Below the pieces are notes generated by a model. The model made no database searches, had not been told where the DNA came from, and was given only the letters and a program-made list of their open reading frames with translations. A DNA stretch of 58,982 nt from positions 1-58,982 of the forward strand of contig CAITIS010000017.1 of the NCBI GenBank assembly GCA_903892515.1, in the 5' to 3' direction. The stretch's first letter is position 1. Each line of letters opens with the position of its first letter. Both the position numbers and the translations under genes were made by a program. This document shows, in pieces, positions 1 through 9,000 of the stretch. The DNA comes from an uncultured Planctomycetota bacterium (GTDB lineage: Bacteria; Planctomycetota; Phycisphaerae; SM23-33).

Positions 1-180
1 CTGCGGGCGGCCGTTCAAGACTCCTATGAGCGATGCCGCCCCAAGAAGGCCCGCCACTACCCGCGGAAGAAGACCGAACGCCCCGCCGGACGCCCCAAAA
101 TCCGCACGGCCACACACGCCGAAATGCTGGCAGCACAGGCCTGGGGCTCGCCCAGAGCTCCAAATTACTTTGCGGCGTAG
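1..180 (+). CDS. C-terminal fragment of a truncated gene, possibly a transposase
   Basis: Frame 1 is open from the first base to a TAG at 178-180, giving 59 residues with no start inside the window, so this is the end of a gene that begins upstream. The tail is rich in Arg, Lys and Pro (for example RCRPKKARHYPRKK) and resembles the basic C-terminal ends seen in some IS transposases. I cannot assign a family from so little sequence. It points at the terminator at 241-269. It could also be the end of an unrelated basic protein. Confidence 0.4.
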   Translation: MRAAVQDSYERCRPKKARHYPRKKTERPAGRPKIRTATHAEMLAAQAWGSPRAPNYFAA

Positions 181-240
181 GGTGCCACCCACCCTAGCGG
201 TAACGCCAAAGCAGCGAGACCGCGCCACCGGCCATAGAGA

Positions 241-269
241 AAGCCCCGGGATGCGATCCCGGGGCTTTT
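241..269. terminator. bidirectional intrinsic terminator
   Basis: A 10-bp GC-rich stem (AGCCCCGGGA at 242-251 pairing with TCCCGGGGCT at 257-266) has a 5-nt loop and a short T run after it on the plus strand. On the minus strand the stem is followed by TCTCT. It lies between the convergent ends of the truncated gene at 1-180 and clpC, so it can serve both. Confidence 0.8.
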
Positions 270-315
270 GTCTCATAGCAACCAGTTGTCTCACCGCTTG
301 GGCGGCAGTGCTGCC

Positions 316-2850
316 TTACGTCGTCTCGGTCTTGCCCGCGGCGACGACCGGTTCGGGTGTCGCCTCTTCCTTGTCCACGGCCTCGAAGTACAGGTGCTTG
401 TTGCCGTCGGCCTCTTCCTTGACCGTCACCAGGATGTGGTGCTTTTCCCTGAAGCTGCCGCGGAGGATATCCTCGCTCAGCGGGTCCTCGACGTTGTGCT
501 CGATTGCCCGGCGCAGGGGGCGGGCACCGTAATCGGGGTTGTAGCCCTTATCGATGAGGAACTCCTTGGCCTTGTCGTCGAGTTCCAGGGTGAGCTGATG
601 CTCTGCCAGCCGAGTGCGGACCTTGCGAAGTTCGTATTCGACGATGCTGACCAGGTCTTCGCGCACCAGTGGCTTAAAGACAATGACGTCGTCGAGCCGG
701 TTGAGGAACTCCGGCCGGAAGTAGCGTTCCACTTCCTTGCTCAGCATGTCCTTCATCTTCTCGTACGTAGCTTCTTCGTCGCGCCGGCCAAAGCCGAACC
801 CGCCCTTGGCGCGGATCAACTCGGCGCCAATATTGCTGGTCATGATCAGCACCGTGTTGCGGAAGTCGATCCGCCGACCAAAGCTGTCGGTCAGGTGGCC
901 TTCTTCCATGATCTGCAGCAGCATATTGAACACATCGGGGTGGGCTTTCTCCACCTCGTCCAGCAGGATGACGGCGTATGGCCGGCGGCGAATCCGCTCG
1001 GTCAACTGGCCACCCTCTTCGTATCCGACGTATCCTGGAGGCGCGCCGATCAGCCGCGAGACATTGTGCTTTTCCATGTACTCGCTCATGTCGATCTGGA
1101 CCAGCGCGTCCTCGTCACCGAACATGAACTCGGCCAGCGCCTTGGAAAGCAGCGTCTTGCCCACGCCTGAGGGGCCGACAAAGATGAAGCTGCCCATCGG
1201 TCTCCGCGGGTCTTTCAGACCGCTGCGGGCGCGGCGAATGGCCTTGGAGACGGCCTTGATCGCCTCGTGCTGGCTGATGACGCGCTTGTGCAGCTCGTTC
1301 TCCAGTTCCAGCAACCGCTGCGACTCTTCCTTCTCCAATCGACGAAGCGGCACGCCGGTCATCTTGGACACGACCTCGGCCACCACTTCCTCATCCACGA
1401 TGCCTTCGGTCTCGGCCGCCTTCTCACGCCAGCTCTGCTGCACTTCGTCCTTCTTGAGACGCAGTTGCTCGGCCTGGTCGCGCAGCTCGGCGGCCCGCTC
1501 GTAGTCGGCGGCCCGCACGGCCTCGTCCTTATCGGCCTGGAGCTTCTCGATCTGCTCCTCGATGCCAGCCAGATCCGGCGGCTTGCTCATGCTCTTGAGC
1601 CTGATGCGCGCCCCGGCCTCGTCGATGACGTCGATGGCCTTGTCCGGCTGGACGCGGGACGTGATGTACCGGTTGGACAGTTCCACCGCGCCCTCGATCG
1701 CCTTGTCGGTGATGCGGACGCGATGGTGCGATTCGTAACGGTCGCGCAGGCCCTTGAGGATGGCAATGGACTCTTCCTTGCTGGGCGGCTCGACCACGAT
1801 GGTCTGGAACCGACGCTCCAAGGCGCCGTCCTTCTCAATGTACTTGCGATATTCATCCAGCGTGGTGGCGCCGATGCACTGGATCTCGCCGCGTGAGAGG
1901 GCGGGCTTGAGCACGTTGGCTGCGTCGATCGCGCCTTCGGCTCCGCCGGCGCCCACCAGCGTGTGCATCTCGTCCACGAACAGGATGACGTTGCGGGCCC
2001 TGCGAACTTCGTTCATCACGGCCTTGATTCGCTCTTCAAACTGGCCGCGGTACTTCGTGCCAGCCACCATCATGGCCAAGTCCAGCGCCACGATGCGGCG
2101 GTTGTACAGGATCTCGGGCACCTCGTTGGAGATGATCATCTGCGCCAGGCCTTCGACGATGGCGGTCTTGCCCACGCCGGCTTCGCCCAGCAGCACCGGG
2201 TTGTTCTTGGTCCGGCGGCACAGCACCTGGATGACACGCTCGATCTCGTTGGTCCTCCCAATCACCGGGTCAAGCTGGTTGGCGCGGGCCAATTCCGTCA
2301 AGTCGCGGCCAAAGCTGTCCAGGGCCGGGGTCTTGCTCTTGCCCTTGGCGGGACGGGCTTCGCCAGTCTCGCTGCGCGGGGCCTGGCCCATGGCCGGCTG
2401 GTCGGTCTCCATGCCCGCGCCGAGAAGTTGCAGCACCTCTTCGCGGACGTCTTCGAGCTTCAAGCCCATGTTCATCAGCACCTGGGCGGCCACGCCTTCC
2501 TTCTCGCGCAGCAGGCCCAACAGGACATGCTCAGTGCCGACGTAATTGTGATTGAGGTTGTGGGCCTCTTCGATGGCGTATTCGATGACCTTCTTGGCCC
2601 GGGGCGTCTGCGGCAGCTTGCCCATCGTGACCATCTCAGGGCCGCTCTTGACCAGACGCTCAACCTCCAGGCGAACCTTGTGCAGGTCCACGTCGAGGTT
2701 CTTGAGCACGTTAGCGCCGACGCCAGTGCCTTCCTTGACCAAGCCCAGAAGAATGTGCTCAGTCCCGATATATTCGTGGTTGAAGCGCTGGGCCTCCTGG
2801 TTGGCCAAGGCCATCACTTTGCGGGCACGATCTGTAAAGCGTTCAAACAT
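316..2850 (-). CDS. clpC: ATP-dependent Clp protease ATPase subunit ClpC
   Basis: ClpC is a cytoplasmic Hsp100 unfoldase that feeds substrates to the ClpP protease. The 844-residue protein has the full family layout: two N-terminal Clp repeats (about 1-145), a first AAA+ domain with Walker A GEAGVGKT near residue 221, a UVR-type coiled-coil middle segment, and a second AAA+ domain with Walker A GPSGVGKT followed by the C-terminal small domain. I chose the ATG at 2850 ([12 protein letters not shown], the canonical start) because GGGAG lies about 9 nt upstream. An in-frame GTG six codons earlier overlaps that ribosome site. The gene stands alone and ends at a strong terminator. No ClpP, CtsR or McsAB gene is adjacent. 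The tail after the small domain (from about residue 810) is acidic and variable. Confidence 0.97.
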   Translation of the reverse strand: MFERFTDRARKVMALANQEAQRFNHEYIGTEHILLGLVKEGTGVGANVLKNLDVDLHKVRLEVERLVKSGPEMVTMGKLPQTPRAKKVIEYAIEEAHNLNHNYVGTEHVLLGLLREKEGVAAQVLMNMGLKLEDVREEVLQLLGAGMETDQPAMGQAPRSETGEARPAKGKSKTPALDSFGRDLTELARANQLDPVIGRTNEIERVIQVLCRRTKNNPVLLGEAGVGKTAIVEGLAQMIISNEVPEILYNRRIVALDLAMMVAGTKYRGQFEERIKAVMNEVRRARNVILFVDEMHTLVGAGGAEGAIDAANVLKPALSRGEIQCIGATTLDEYRKYIEKDGALERRFQTIVVEPPSKEESIAILKGLRDRYESHHRVRITDKAIEGAVELSNRYITSRVQPDKAIDVIDEAGARIRLKSMSKPPDLAGIEEQIEKLQADKDEAVRAADYERAAELRDQAEQLRLKKDEVQQSWREKAAETEGIVDEEVVAEVVSKMTGVPLRRLEKEESQRLLELENELHKRVISQHEAIKAVSKAIRRARSGLKDPRRPMGSFIFVGPSGVGKTLLSKALAEFMFGDEDALVQIDMSEYMEKHNVSRLIGAPPGYVGYEEGGQLTERIRRRPYAVILLDEVEKAHPDVFNMLLQIMEEGHLTDSFGRRIDFRNTVLIMTSNIGAELIRAKGGFGFGRRDEEATYEKMKDMLSKEVERYFRPEFLNRLDDVIVFKPLVREDLVSIVEYELRKVRTRLAEHQLTLELDDKAKEFLIDKGYNPDYGARPLRRAIEHNVEDPLSEDILRGSFREKHHILVTVKEEADGNKHLYFEAVDKEEATPEPVVAAGKTETT

Positions 2851-2971
2851 CTTCTTTTTCTCCCTCACCTTTCGGTGGCCGCCCGTAATCGGCTTGGGTA
2901 AACAGCCCAGCCGTTAACTAATTGTACGGCGTGTGAGCAGACCCAGCAACCGGTGCTTCCGATGGGCTTGT

Positions 2972-3003
2972 ATTATATCGACCTCTTGAAGCCTTTTGTT
3001 CAA
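2972..3003 (-). promoter_or_regulatory. candidate clpC promoter
   Basis: On the minus strand a perfect TATAAT (2972-2977) lies downstream of TTGAAC (2998-3003), with a 20-nt spacer that is longer than the ideal 17. This leaves a clpC leader of about 115 nt. The match rests on the -10 box. Confidence 0.45.
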
Positions 3004-3247
3004 CAGAGGGCCAAGGGGCAATGCTTTAGGCCAGAGTCTGATCTAAGATTAAAAAGTTCGAGATTTGAGATTTTGAGCGGTGAAGCCTGTGTCCGCCGGC
3101 CTGAGGTTGAGAAACCCGCACATGCTGAAACTCAGAATCCGCCGCAAGAACCCCTTCGGAATCTATGGGCCATATCTTTTTGCTGTCCTTTGTTTTCACT
3201 CCGACCTCTGGCCTCAGAGCTAAGCCCTGTTTTTCAGGAATTTCCAC

Positions 3248-3276
3248 TTGAACTATACCTAACAAATAGCTAACAT
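3248..3276 (+). promoter_or_regulatory. candidate imuA promoter, leaderless type
   Basis: TTGAAC (3248-3253), a 17-nt spacer and TAACAT (3271-3276) fit a sigma-70 promoter. Only six bases (ACTGAT) separate the -10 box from the imuA ATG, so transcription should begin at or next to the start codon. CTAACA occurs twice around the -10 region, which may be part of an operator. No LexA box of a type I know is recognisable. Confidence 0.55.
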
Positions 3277-3282
3277 ACTGAT

Positions 3283-4254
3283 ATGGCACTGGCGGATAGG
3301 CAACAGGTGCTGCAACGGTTGAGCGGCATGATACAGGCCGTGGAGGATAAATCGCATCCTCCTGTCGCCCAGCATGTTTCAACAGCCTGGGCGGAGCTAG
3401 ACCAGGCCATCGGCGGCGGCTTGGCGGCCGGGACGATACACGAATTCTTCGGCCCGTTGCCCGCGTCGCCACCACCGGTCTCCGATGGATGCCATAGGTT
3501 GAGCCGCGTCGTTTGCGGCTCTACCTATGCGGTTGGGCTGGCGGGCTTGCCAGCTTCTTCACAGCCGAGGGCGGCTGCGCCACGAAATGCATCACCGCAG
3601 GGCCAATCGCCGGAGACCCAAACGGAATTTTCGCCGCTGTGCGTACTGGTTCACCTGGCTGCCCAGGCCGCCAAGACCATCGACGGAGAGGTTATTTGGA
3701 TTGGCCGGCGGTGCTGGCCTAATCCGCAATTTTTGACGCGGCAGCGTTTGCTGGAGCGTTCGCTCTTTGTTGACGCCTCCGATGCGGGTACGCGGCTGTG
3801 GGCGATGGAACTGGCCATGCGTTCTCCTGCGGTTGCAGCCGTTGTGGGCGACGCTGCGGGATTCAACATCTCCGCCACCCGCCGGCTGCAATTGGCCGCA
3901 CGCGAGGCCAAGGGCCTGGTGCTGCTGAGTCGGCCCGCTCGGGAGATCGCCATGCCTTCGGCCGCACTGAGCCGCTGGGCGGTCCATCGCCGCCTGTCGG
4001 ATTCCGCCCACCCGGCTTGGACGTTGGAAGTGCTGCGGTGCAAGTTGGGGCAAGGGGCCGCGGGCGCGTTTCGTACCAGGCTCCCATCGCAATCTGCCGC
4101 GGTGGGGGATGTCGAGTTTCAACCTGCCCAGATCGGCCCCTGGCCGCTGGAGTGGAACTGTGCCAAGGTTTGTCTCACTATTTCTGCCGCAGTGGTCGAT
4201 CGACGTGCTCCGTCGGCAGACCCGCAGGCTCGCCAGTACTCGCGCGTCGGCTGA
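3283..4254 (+). CDS. imuA: ImuA-like RecA-fold protein of the translesion mutasome
   Basis: ImuA is the RecA-related accessory protein of the ImuA-ImuB-DnaE2 mutagenic repair complex, made after DNA damage. The N-terminus has the family pattern (AELDQAIGGGLAAGTIHEFF) and the C-terminus ends in the typical GPWPLEWN region, so the frame is intact across 323 residues. It is the first gene of the operon and overlaps imuB. Residues about 66-108 (PASPPPVSDGCHRLSRVVCG and onward) have no counterpart in the family. They correspond to a run of three DNA hairpins at 3493-3577 that sits between the GTIHEFFGP strand and the VIWIGRRCWPN strand. This looks like an in-frame repeat insertion in a loop. There is no good Shine-Dalgarno; see the promoter at 3248-3276. 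Confidence 0.85.
   Translation: MALADRQQVLQRLSGMIQAVEDKSHPPVAQHVSTAWAELDQAIGGGLAAGTIHEFFGPLPASPPPVSDGCHRLSRVVCGSTYAVGLAGLPASSQPRAAAPRNASPQGQSPETQTEFSPLCVLVHLAAQAAKTIDGEVIWIGRRCWPNPQFLTRQRLLERSLFVDASDAGTRLWAMELAMRSPAVAAVVGDAAGFNISATRRLQLAAREAKGLVLLSRPAREIAMPSAALSRWAVHRRLSDSAHPAWTLEVLRCKLGQGAAGAFRTRLPSQSAAVGDVEFQPAQIGPWPLEWNCAKVCLTISAAVVDRRAPSADPQARQYSRVG
3493..3577. repeat. three consecutive palindromes inserted in frame in imuA
   Basis: Three hairpins lie head to tail. The first pairs CATAGGT-t-GAGCCGC (3493-3507) with GCGGCTC-t-ACCTATG (3515-3529). The second pairs GCTGGC (3537-3542) with GCCAGC (3549-3554). The third pairs CAGCCG (3562-3567) with CGGCTG (3572-3577) and is a copy of the palindrome found between genes at 9836, 16939 and 34882. 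The inserted block keeps the imuA frame open. Confidence 0.8.
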
Positions 4255-6085
4255 AGGCGGTCCTCCCAAGGGTATGCATCCGCCTTCGGGCCAGGGGCTC
4301 CCATCGCGGCCTTCCGTGGTGGGAGTCCTCCCTTTGCCCGCGCTGGTTATCGTCTGCCGGCAGGACAACCGCCAAGTCATCCTGGCCTGCTGCGGGTGGG
4401 CGCAGGACCAGGGCGTCCGGCCGGACATGCCCCTTGCGAATGCCCGCGCGCTGCTGGGCGAGATTGGGGCCGGGCAACAAATTGTGCCTGCATATGTCAT
4501 CCAGCCCCATCAGCCGGCGCGGGATCGTCAGGCATTGGACGTTCTGGCCCAGTGGGCGCTGCGATTCTCGCCGCTGGTGGAGGTGGACCCGCACAGCCAT
4601 TTGGCCCAGGGCGGGCTGCTGCTGGACATCACGGGCTGCCAGCGGCTCTTTCACGGCGAGCCGAACCTGCTGATGCAGATGATGGATTCGACCAGGCGGC
4701 TGGGGCTGGAATCGCGAGTCGCATCGGCCGGTACGTTGGGCTGTGCCTGGGCGATGGCCCACTTTGGCCGAAGGTCCATGGAGATCGTTCCGGACGGCGG
4801 AGAGTCGCAGGTGCTGGCCGACCTGCCGGCCTCGGCGCTGCGGTTGGATGACGCCACGGTGGCCGGCCTGGCCGAGGTCGGGCTGCGTTTCATCGGCCAG
4901 CTTCTCACCGTGCCGCCATCGGCCCTGCGCGAGCGTTTTGGTCCGGCCTTGCCCAAACGCATCGAGCAAGCGCTGGGCCAAGCTTGGGAGGCCATCAAGG
5001 CCGTCTCGCCCGCCAGCGTGCCGCGGGCGGAGTTGGAACTGGCCGGCCCGGTCTCGGACTTGGCGGCGGTGCAACTGGGCGTGCGGCATCTGCTGGCCAA
5101 GCTGCTTTCGCAACTCGCGCCGCGGCAGTTGGGCGTGCATCGGCTGGACCTGGTCGTCAAGCGATCCGACGCGGCGCCGCTGGAACTGACCCTGCGTCTG
5201 GCCCATGCCAGCGGCGACGAGATGCACCTGTGGAAGCTGCTCTTGCCGCAGGTCGAGCGGATCAACATGGGCTTTGGCGTGGAGGCGCTGTACCTGTCGG
5301 CGGCAGATGTGGCGCTGCTGGAGCAGACGCAGATGCCGCTGTTGCCCGAGGTGCTGCCGCGCGGCCCATCGGGCCGGCTCAGCCGCCACCTGGGCGAGTT
5401 GGTGGACATCCTGGCCAGCCGGGTCGGGCGTGAGGGCGTGCTGGCCATTGAACCGGTGGCCTCGCACCTGCCGGAGCGGGCCTTTGCGCCTCAGCCGGCT
5501 GGCGAGGTGCTGAATCGATTGACGAAGAAGATGAAGTCGGCCGGCAGGGCGGGCGTGTCACGGAAGTCTGGCCCGCGCGAAACCCCGCGTGCAACCAGTT
5601 GCACGCCCTACGGGTCCACAGCCGAGGGCGGCACCGCGTCACTGGCCGACCGGCCAAGTGTTCTGCTGGGCCGGCCCGAGCTGATTCACGTGACGGCCTT
5701 GAGCCCGGACGGCCCGGTGGCCAGCTTCCGCTGGAAGGCCGATGTGCATCTGGTGCGCACGTGCTTCGGCCCTGAACGGATCGCGCCGCAATGGTGGCAT
5801 CTGGGTGACATGAGCGTCTCGCCCATGCGTCGCAGGGTCGTCTCGACCCTGCTGTTCCCGGACCCATCCCACGTGCAAGATGCTCGCGGCATGCATGGCG
5901 AATATGGTCACGCCAACGAAAGCGTGACCATGCCACCCACCCGCATGGCCATGGCGCCAGCCGCGGCTAATGACCCGCTCTCGACACGGGATTATTTCAA
6001 GCTTCAGGACCAGGCTGGGCGGTGGTTCTGGCTGTACCGCCAGCTTCGCGACAATCGCTGGTACATCCACGGATTCTGGGAATAG
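4160..6085 (+). CDS. imuB: ImuB, Y-family polymerase-like mutasome hub protein
   Basis: ImuB is a catalytically inactive Y-family polymerase relative that links ImuA and DnaE2 to the beta clamp. Family marks include the opening FVSLFLPQWSIDVLRR, the LLLDITGCQRLFHGE motif, a helix-hairpin-helix-like segment around VAGLAEVGLRFIGQLLTVPP and the C-terminal WFWLYRQLRDNRWYIHGFW block. I chose the GTG at 4160 because the family normally starts close to this motif; an ATG 51 nt upstream is possible. Either start overlaps imuA by 95-146 nt. The 641 residues exceed the usual length, because at least three segments derive from palindromic DNA (4253-4325, 5587-5640, 5904-5931). dnaE2 follows after 2 nt. 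Confidence 0.9.
   Translation: MPRFVSLFLPQWSIDVLRRQTRRLASTRASAEGGPPKGMHPPSGQGLPSRPSVVGVLPLPALVIVCRQDNRQVILACCGWAQDQGVRPDMPLANARALLGEIGAGQQIVPAYVIQPHQPARDRQALDVLAQWALRFSPLVEVDPHSHLAQGGLLLDITGCQRLFHGEPNLLMQMMDSTRRLGLESRVASAGTLGCAWAMAHFGRRSMEIVPDGGESQVLADLPASALRLDDATVAGLAEVGLRFIGQLLTVPPSALRERFGPALPKRIEQALGQAWEAIKAVSPASVPRAELELAGPVSDLAAVQLGVRHLLAKLLSQLAPRQLGVHRLDLVVKRSDAAPLELTLRLAHASGDEMHLWKLLLPQVERINMGFGVEALYLSAADVALLEQTQMPLLPEVLPRGPSGRLSRHLGELVDILASRVGREGVLAIEPVASHLPERAFAPQPAGEVLNRLTKKMKSAGRAGVSRKSGPRETPRATSCTPYGSTAEGGTASLADRPSVLLGRPELIHVTALSPDGPVASFRWKADVHLVRTCFGPERIAPQWWHLGDMSVSPMRRRVVSTLLFPDPSHVQDARGMHGEYGHANESVTMPPTRMAMAPAAANDPLSTRDYFKLQDQAGRWFWLYRQLRDNRWYIHGFWE
4253..4325. repeat. two weak hairpins inside imuB near its N-terminus
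   Basis: GAAGGCGG (4253-4260) pairs with CCGCCTTC (4280-4287), and CTCCCA (4298-4303) pairs with TGGGAG (4320-4325). They encode a Gly/Pro/Ser-rich stretch between LRRQTRRLAS and the conserved PALVIVCRQDNRQVI strand, where the family has a short loop. The stems are modest and could be chance in GC-rich DNA. Confidence 0.4.
5587..5640. repeat. palindrome pair inside imuB
   Basis: A perfect 9-bp stem (GCGTGCAAC at 5587-5595 and GTTGCACGC at 5598-5606) has a 2-nt loop and is followed by CCTACGGG. A partial copy of the CACAGCCGAGGGCGGC palindrome starts at 5618. The TACGGG tail is the same one that follows the intergenic palindrome at 9836. The segment encodes the low-complexity stretch RATSCTPYGSTAEGGTASLA. 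Confidence 0.7.
5904..5931 (+). repeat. GTCACGC palindrome in frame in imuB
   Basis: ATGGTCACGC (5904-5913) and GCGTGACCAT (5922-5931) form a perfect 10-bp stem around CAACGAAA, followed by GCCACCC. The block is repeated almost base for base at 6151-6180 in dnaE2. It is read in the frame giving GHANESVTMPP in both genes. Confidence 0.85.
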
Positions 6086-6087
6086 TC

Positions 6088-9000
6088 ATGCCGGAACAGC
6101 CCATCAAATTCCGCTCGCATCCGGCGAAGAACACCGGCGGTGCGTCAGAACATGGTCACGCCAACGAAAGCGTGACCATGCCACCCAACGCTGGGTTTTT
6201 ACATGGCCAGGCCAACGGCGGCCTGACCATGCCACCCGACGCCGTGGCCGTGTCGCACGAGTATGCCGAACTGGCCGTCACGAGCAACTTTACCTTTCTC
6301 ACTGGCGCCAGCCATCCCGATGAGTTGGTGACCCAGGCCGCCAAACTTGGCTACGCCGCCGTCGCCATCACCGACACCAATACGCTGGCTGGCATCGTCC
6401 GCGCCCACGTGGCCGCCAAGGAGGCCGGCATCCAGCTCATCGTCGGGACGCGTCTGACGTTCCTGGATGCTCCTGGCCTGGACGTCCTGGTCTATCCCAC
6501 CGACCTGGCCTCCTACTCGCGGCTGTGTCGGCTGCTGACGTTTGGCAAGCGTCAGGCCCCCAAAGGCCAGTGCCACCTGCAGCTGCAAGATCTGCTCAAG
6601 GACAACGCCGGCCTGCTGGCGGTCGTGGTCGCACCGTCCGAACCGACCGATGAGTTCTGCGCCTCTCTCGGCGCGATGAAAGAGGCCTTTGACGATGACC
6701 GGCTTTCGCTGGCGGCCAGTTGCCTGTATGGTCCCGACGATCGAGGCCGCCTGGATCGCATCGCTCAACTCGCTCGCCGGACCGGCATTCCGCTGATCGC
6801 GACCAATGACGTTCATTATCACATCCCGCGGCGGCGGGCGCTGCAGGACGTGCTTACGTGCATCAAACATGGCTGCACGCTGGCCGAGGCCGGCCTGGCT
6901 TTGTTGCCCAATGCTGAGCGGCACCTCAAGGAGCCTGCCGAGATGGCCCGGCTCTTTGCCGGCCATCAGTCCGCCCTGGCGCGCAGCGTGGAGATCGCCC
7001 GCCGGGCCAGTGGCTTCTCGCTGGAGCAGTTGCGATACCAGTACCCGCACGAAGTCTGTCCGCCGGGTCTGGCGCCCATCGAGCACCTGGCCAACCTGGC
7101 TTGGGCCGGGGCGGCCCAGCGCTACCCAGCCGGCGTGCCGGATCACATTCGCAAGCAGCTCGAGCACGAGTTGGCCTTGATTGATGAACTGAAGTACGCG
7201 CCGTACTTTCTGACGGTGCATGACCTGGTGTGTTTTGCTCGCTCGCGGGGCATTCTTTGCCAAGGCCGCGGCGCTGCCGCCAACTCGGCCGTGTGCTTTT
7301 GCCTGGGCGTCACCAGCGTCGATCCCGATCGCATCGAGGTGCTCTTTGAACGATTCATCAGCCGCGAGCGGAACGAACCGCCCGACATCGATATCGACTT
7401 CGAGCACGAGCGACGCGAAGAAGTCATTCAATACATTTACGGGAAATATGGCCGGGACCGGGCGGCCCTGACGGCTGAGGTCATCAGCTATCGCAGCCGG
7501 CTGGCCATCCGCGAAGTCGGCAAGGTTCTGGGTTTCAGTGAGGATTGCATCGAGCGGCTCATCGCCGGGCGCGACGAGGACCATGTAGTTAGCGAAGCCA
7601 CGCTGGCTGAGGCCGGGCTGAACATGCGCGATCCCTTGGCTGCGGCGCTGGTGCTGCTGGTCGATGACCTGATGGGCTTTCCACGCCACCTCTCCCAGCA
7701 CGTGGGCGGCTTCGTCATTACGCAGGAGCGGCTGTGCGATTTGGTGCCCATCGAAAACGCCGCCATGCCGGATCGCACGATCATCGAGTGGGACAAGGAC
7801 GACATCGACGCCTTGGGCATGATCAAGGTCGATTGCCTGGGCCTGGGCATGCTCACGTGCATTCGCAAGTGCTTTGAGCTGGTGGGGCGGCAGTATGGGC
7901 GTGACCTGACCTTGGCGACGATCCCGGCTGAAGACCCGGTGGTGTACGACATGATCTGCCAGGCCGACACGGTCGGCGTGTTCCAGATCGAGTCGCGGGC
8001 GCAGATGAGCATGTTGCCGCGGCTCCGGCCACGATGCTTTTATGATCTGGTGATCGAAGTCGCCATCGTCCGGCCAGGGCCCATTGTGGGCGACATGGTG
8101 CATCCGTATCTGCGTCGGCGGCAAGGGCTGGAGAAGGTCGAGTATCCCAACGAGCAGGTCCGCGAGGTGCTGGGCAAGACCCTGGGCGTGCCGCTGTTCC
8201 AGGAGCAGGCGATGCGGCTGTCGATGGTGGCGGGCGGGTTCACGCCCGACCAGGCGGACAAACTCCGCCGAGCCATTGCATCCAAGCGCGGCAAAGAGCG
8301 GTTGGAGGAACTTGGCCGCTTGCTGGTCAAGGGCATGCTCGAGCGCGGCTACAGCCTGGACTTCGCCAGTCGCTGCTTCCAGCAATTTCATGGCTTCAGC
8401 GAGTACGGCTTTCCCGAGAGCCACGCCGCCAGCTTTGCCCTGCTGGTGTACGCGTCGTGCTGGTTGAAGCGGCGCTACCTGGCCGCGTTTGCGGCGGCGC
8501 TGCTCAACAGCCAGCCCATGGGTTTTTACGCTCCGGCCCAGATCGTCTCAGATGCCCAGCACCACGGCGTGGAGGTGCGGGCGGTGGATGTCAATCGCAG
8601 CGGCTGGGATTGTCGATTGGAGAGACGGGAATCGGGAGGCGGGAAGCGGGAATCGGGAGCCGGGGAGCCGGAATCCGGAAGCCGGAATCTGGAATCCGGA
8701 AAGAAAAAAGAAACTGGCCACAGAGATGCAGAGAACGCAGAGAGAATGCAATCGGAGAGGCCGTTCAAGGCTTTCTCTGAGGCCTCTGCGTCTCCGCGGC
8801 CAGTATTGCCGTTCCGGATTCCCGATTCGGGATCCCCAATTCCAAATTTTGCGATCCGTCTTGGCCTTCGGATGGTCAAGGGAGTGCGGCAGGCCGATGC
8901 TCTGGCCATTGAGCAGGCCGTGGAGCGCGACGGGCCGTTTGGGACGATTCCATGGCTTCAGCAGGCCAGCGGCGTGGGCAAGTCCTGTCTGCGGCAACTA

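Larger units (their letters stand above)
2851..3282. other. intergenic region between divergent clpC and imuA
   Basis: This gap of about 430 nt holds the clpC leader, a candidate clpC promoter and the imuA promoter. The middle part (3040-3240) is less GC-rich than the flanking genes and contains a short imperfect repeat of GAGATTTGAGATTTTGAG type. I see no convincing gene or RNA in it. No CtsR-type heptad repeat or CIRCE element is visible. Confidence 0.6.

Noticed and set aside
26..532. Plus-strand frame running from the truncated gene into the clpC end
   Set aside because: It crosses a strong terminator, is antisense to clpC for half its length and has low-complexity Arg/Pro sequence. The fragment in frame 1 ending at 180 is better supported.
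2851..3000. CtsR or CIRCE operator for clpC
   Set aside because: No tandem GGTCAAA heptads and no TTAGCACTC-N9-GAGTGCTAA inverted repeat are visible upstream of clpC.
3248..3282. LexA box upstream of imuA
   Set aside because: I looked for GAAC-N4-GTTC, CTGT-N8-ACAG and GTTC-N7-GTTC patterns and found none. The paired CTAACA is only a weak repeat, so SOS control is not shown by sequence.
6199..8424. Long open frame on the minus strand across dnaE2 (741 codons)
   Set aside because: It is antisense to a clear polymerase gene, has no recognisable domain and follows the codon periodicity of dnaE2. High-GC DNA gives long shadow frames. The same applies to antisense frames over imuB, the galactosidase-like gene, the M20 gene, top6B, the DUF1638 fusion and the kinase.
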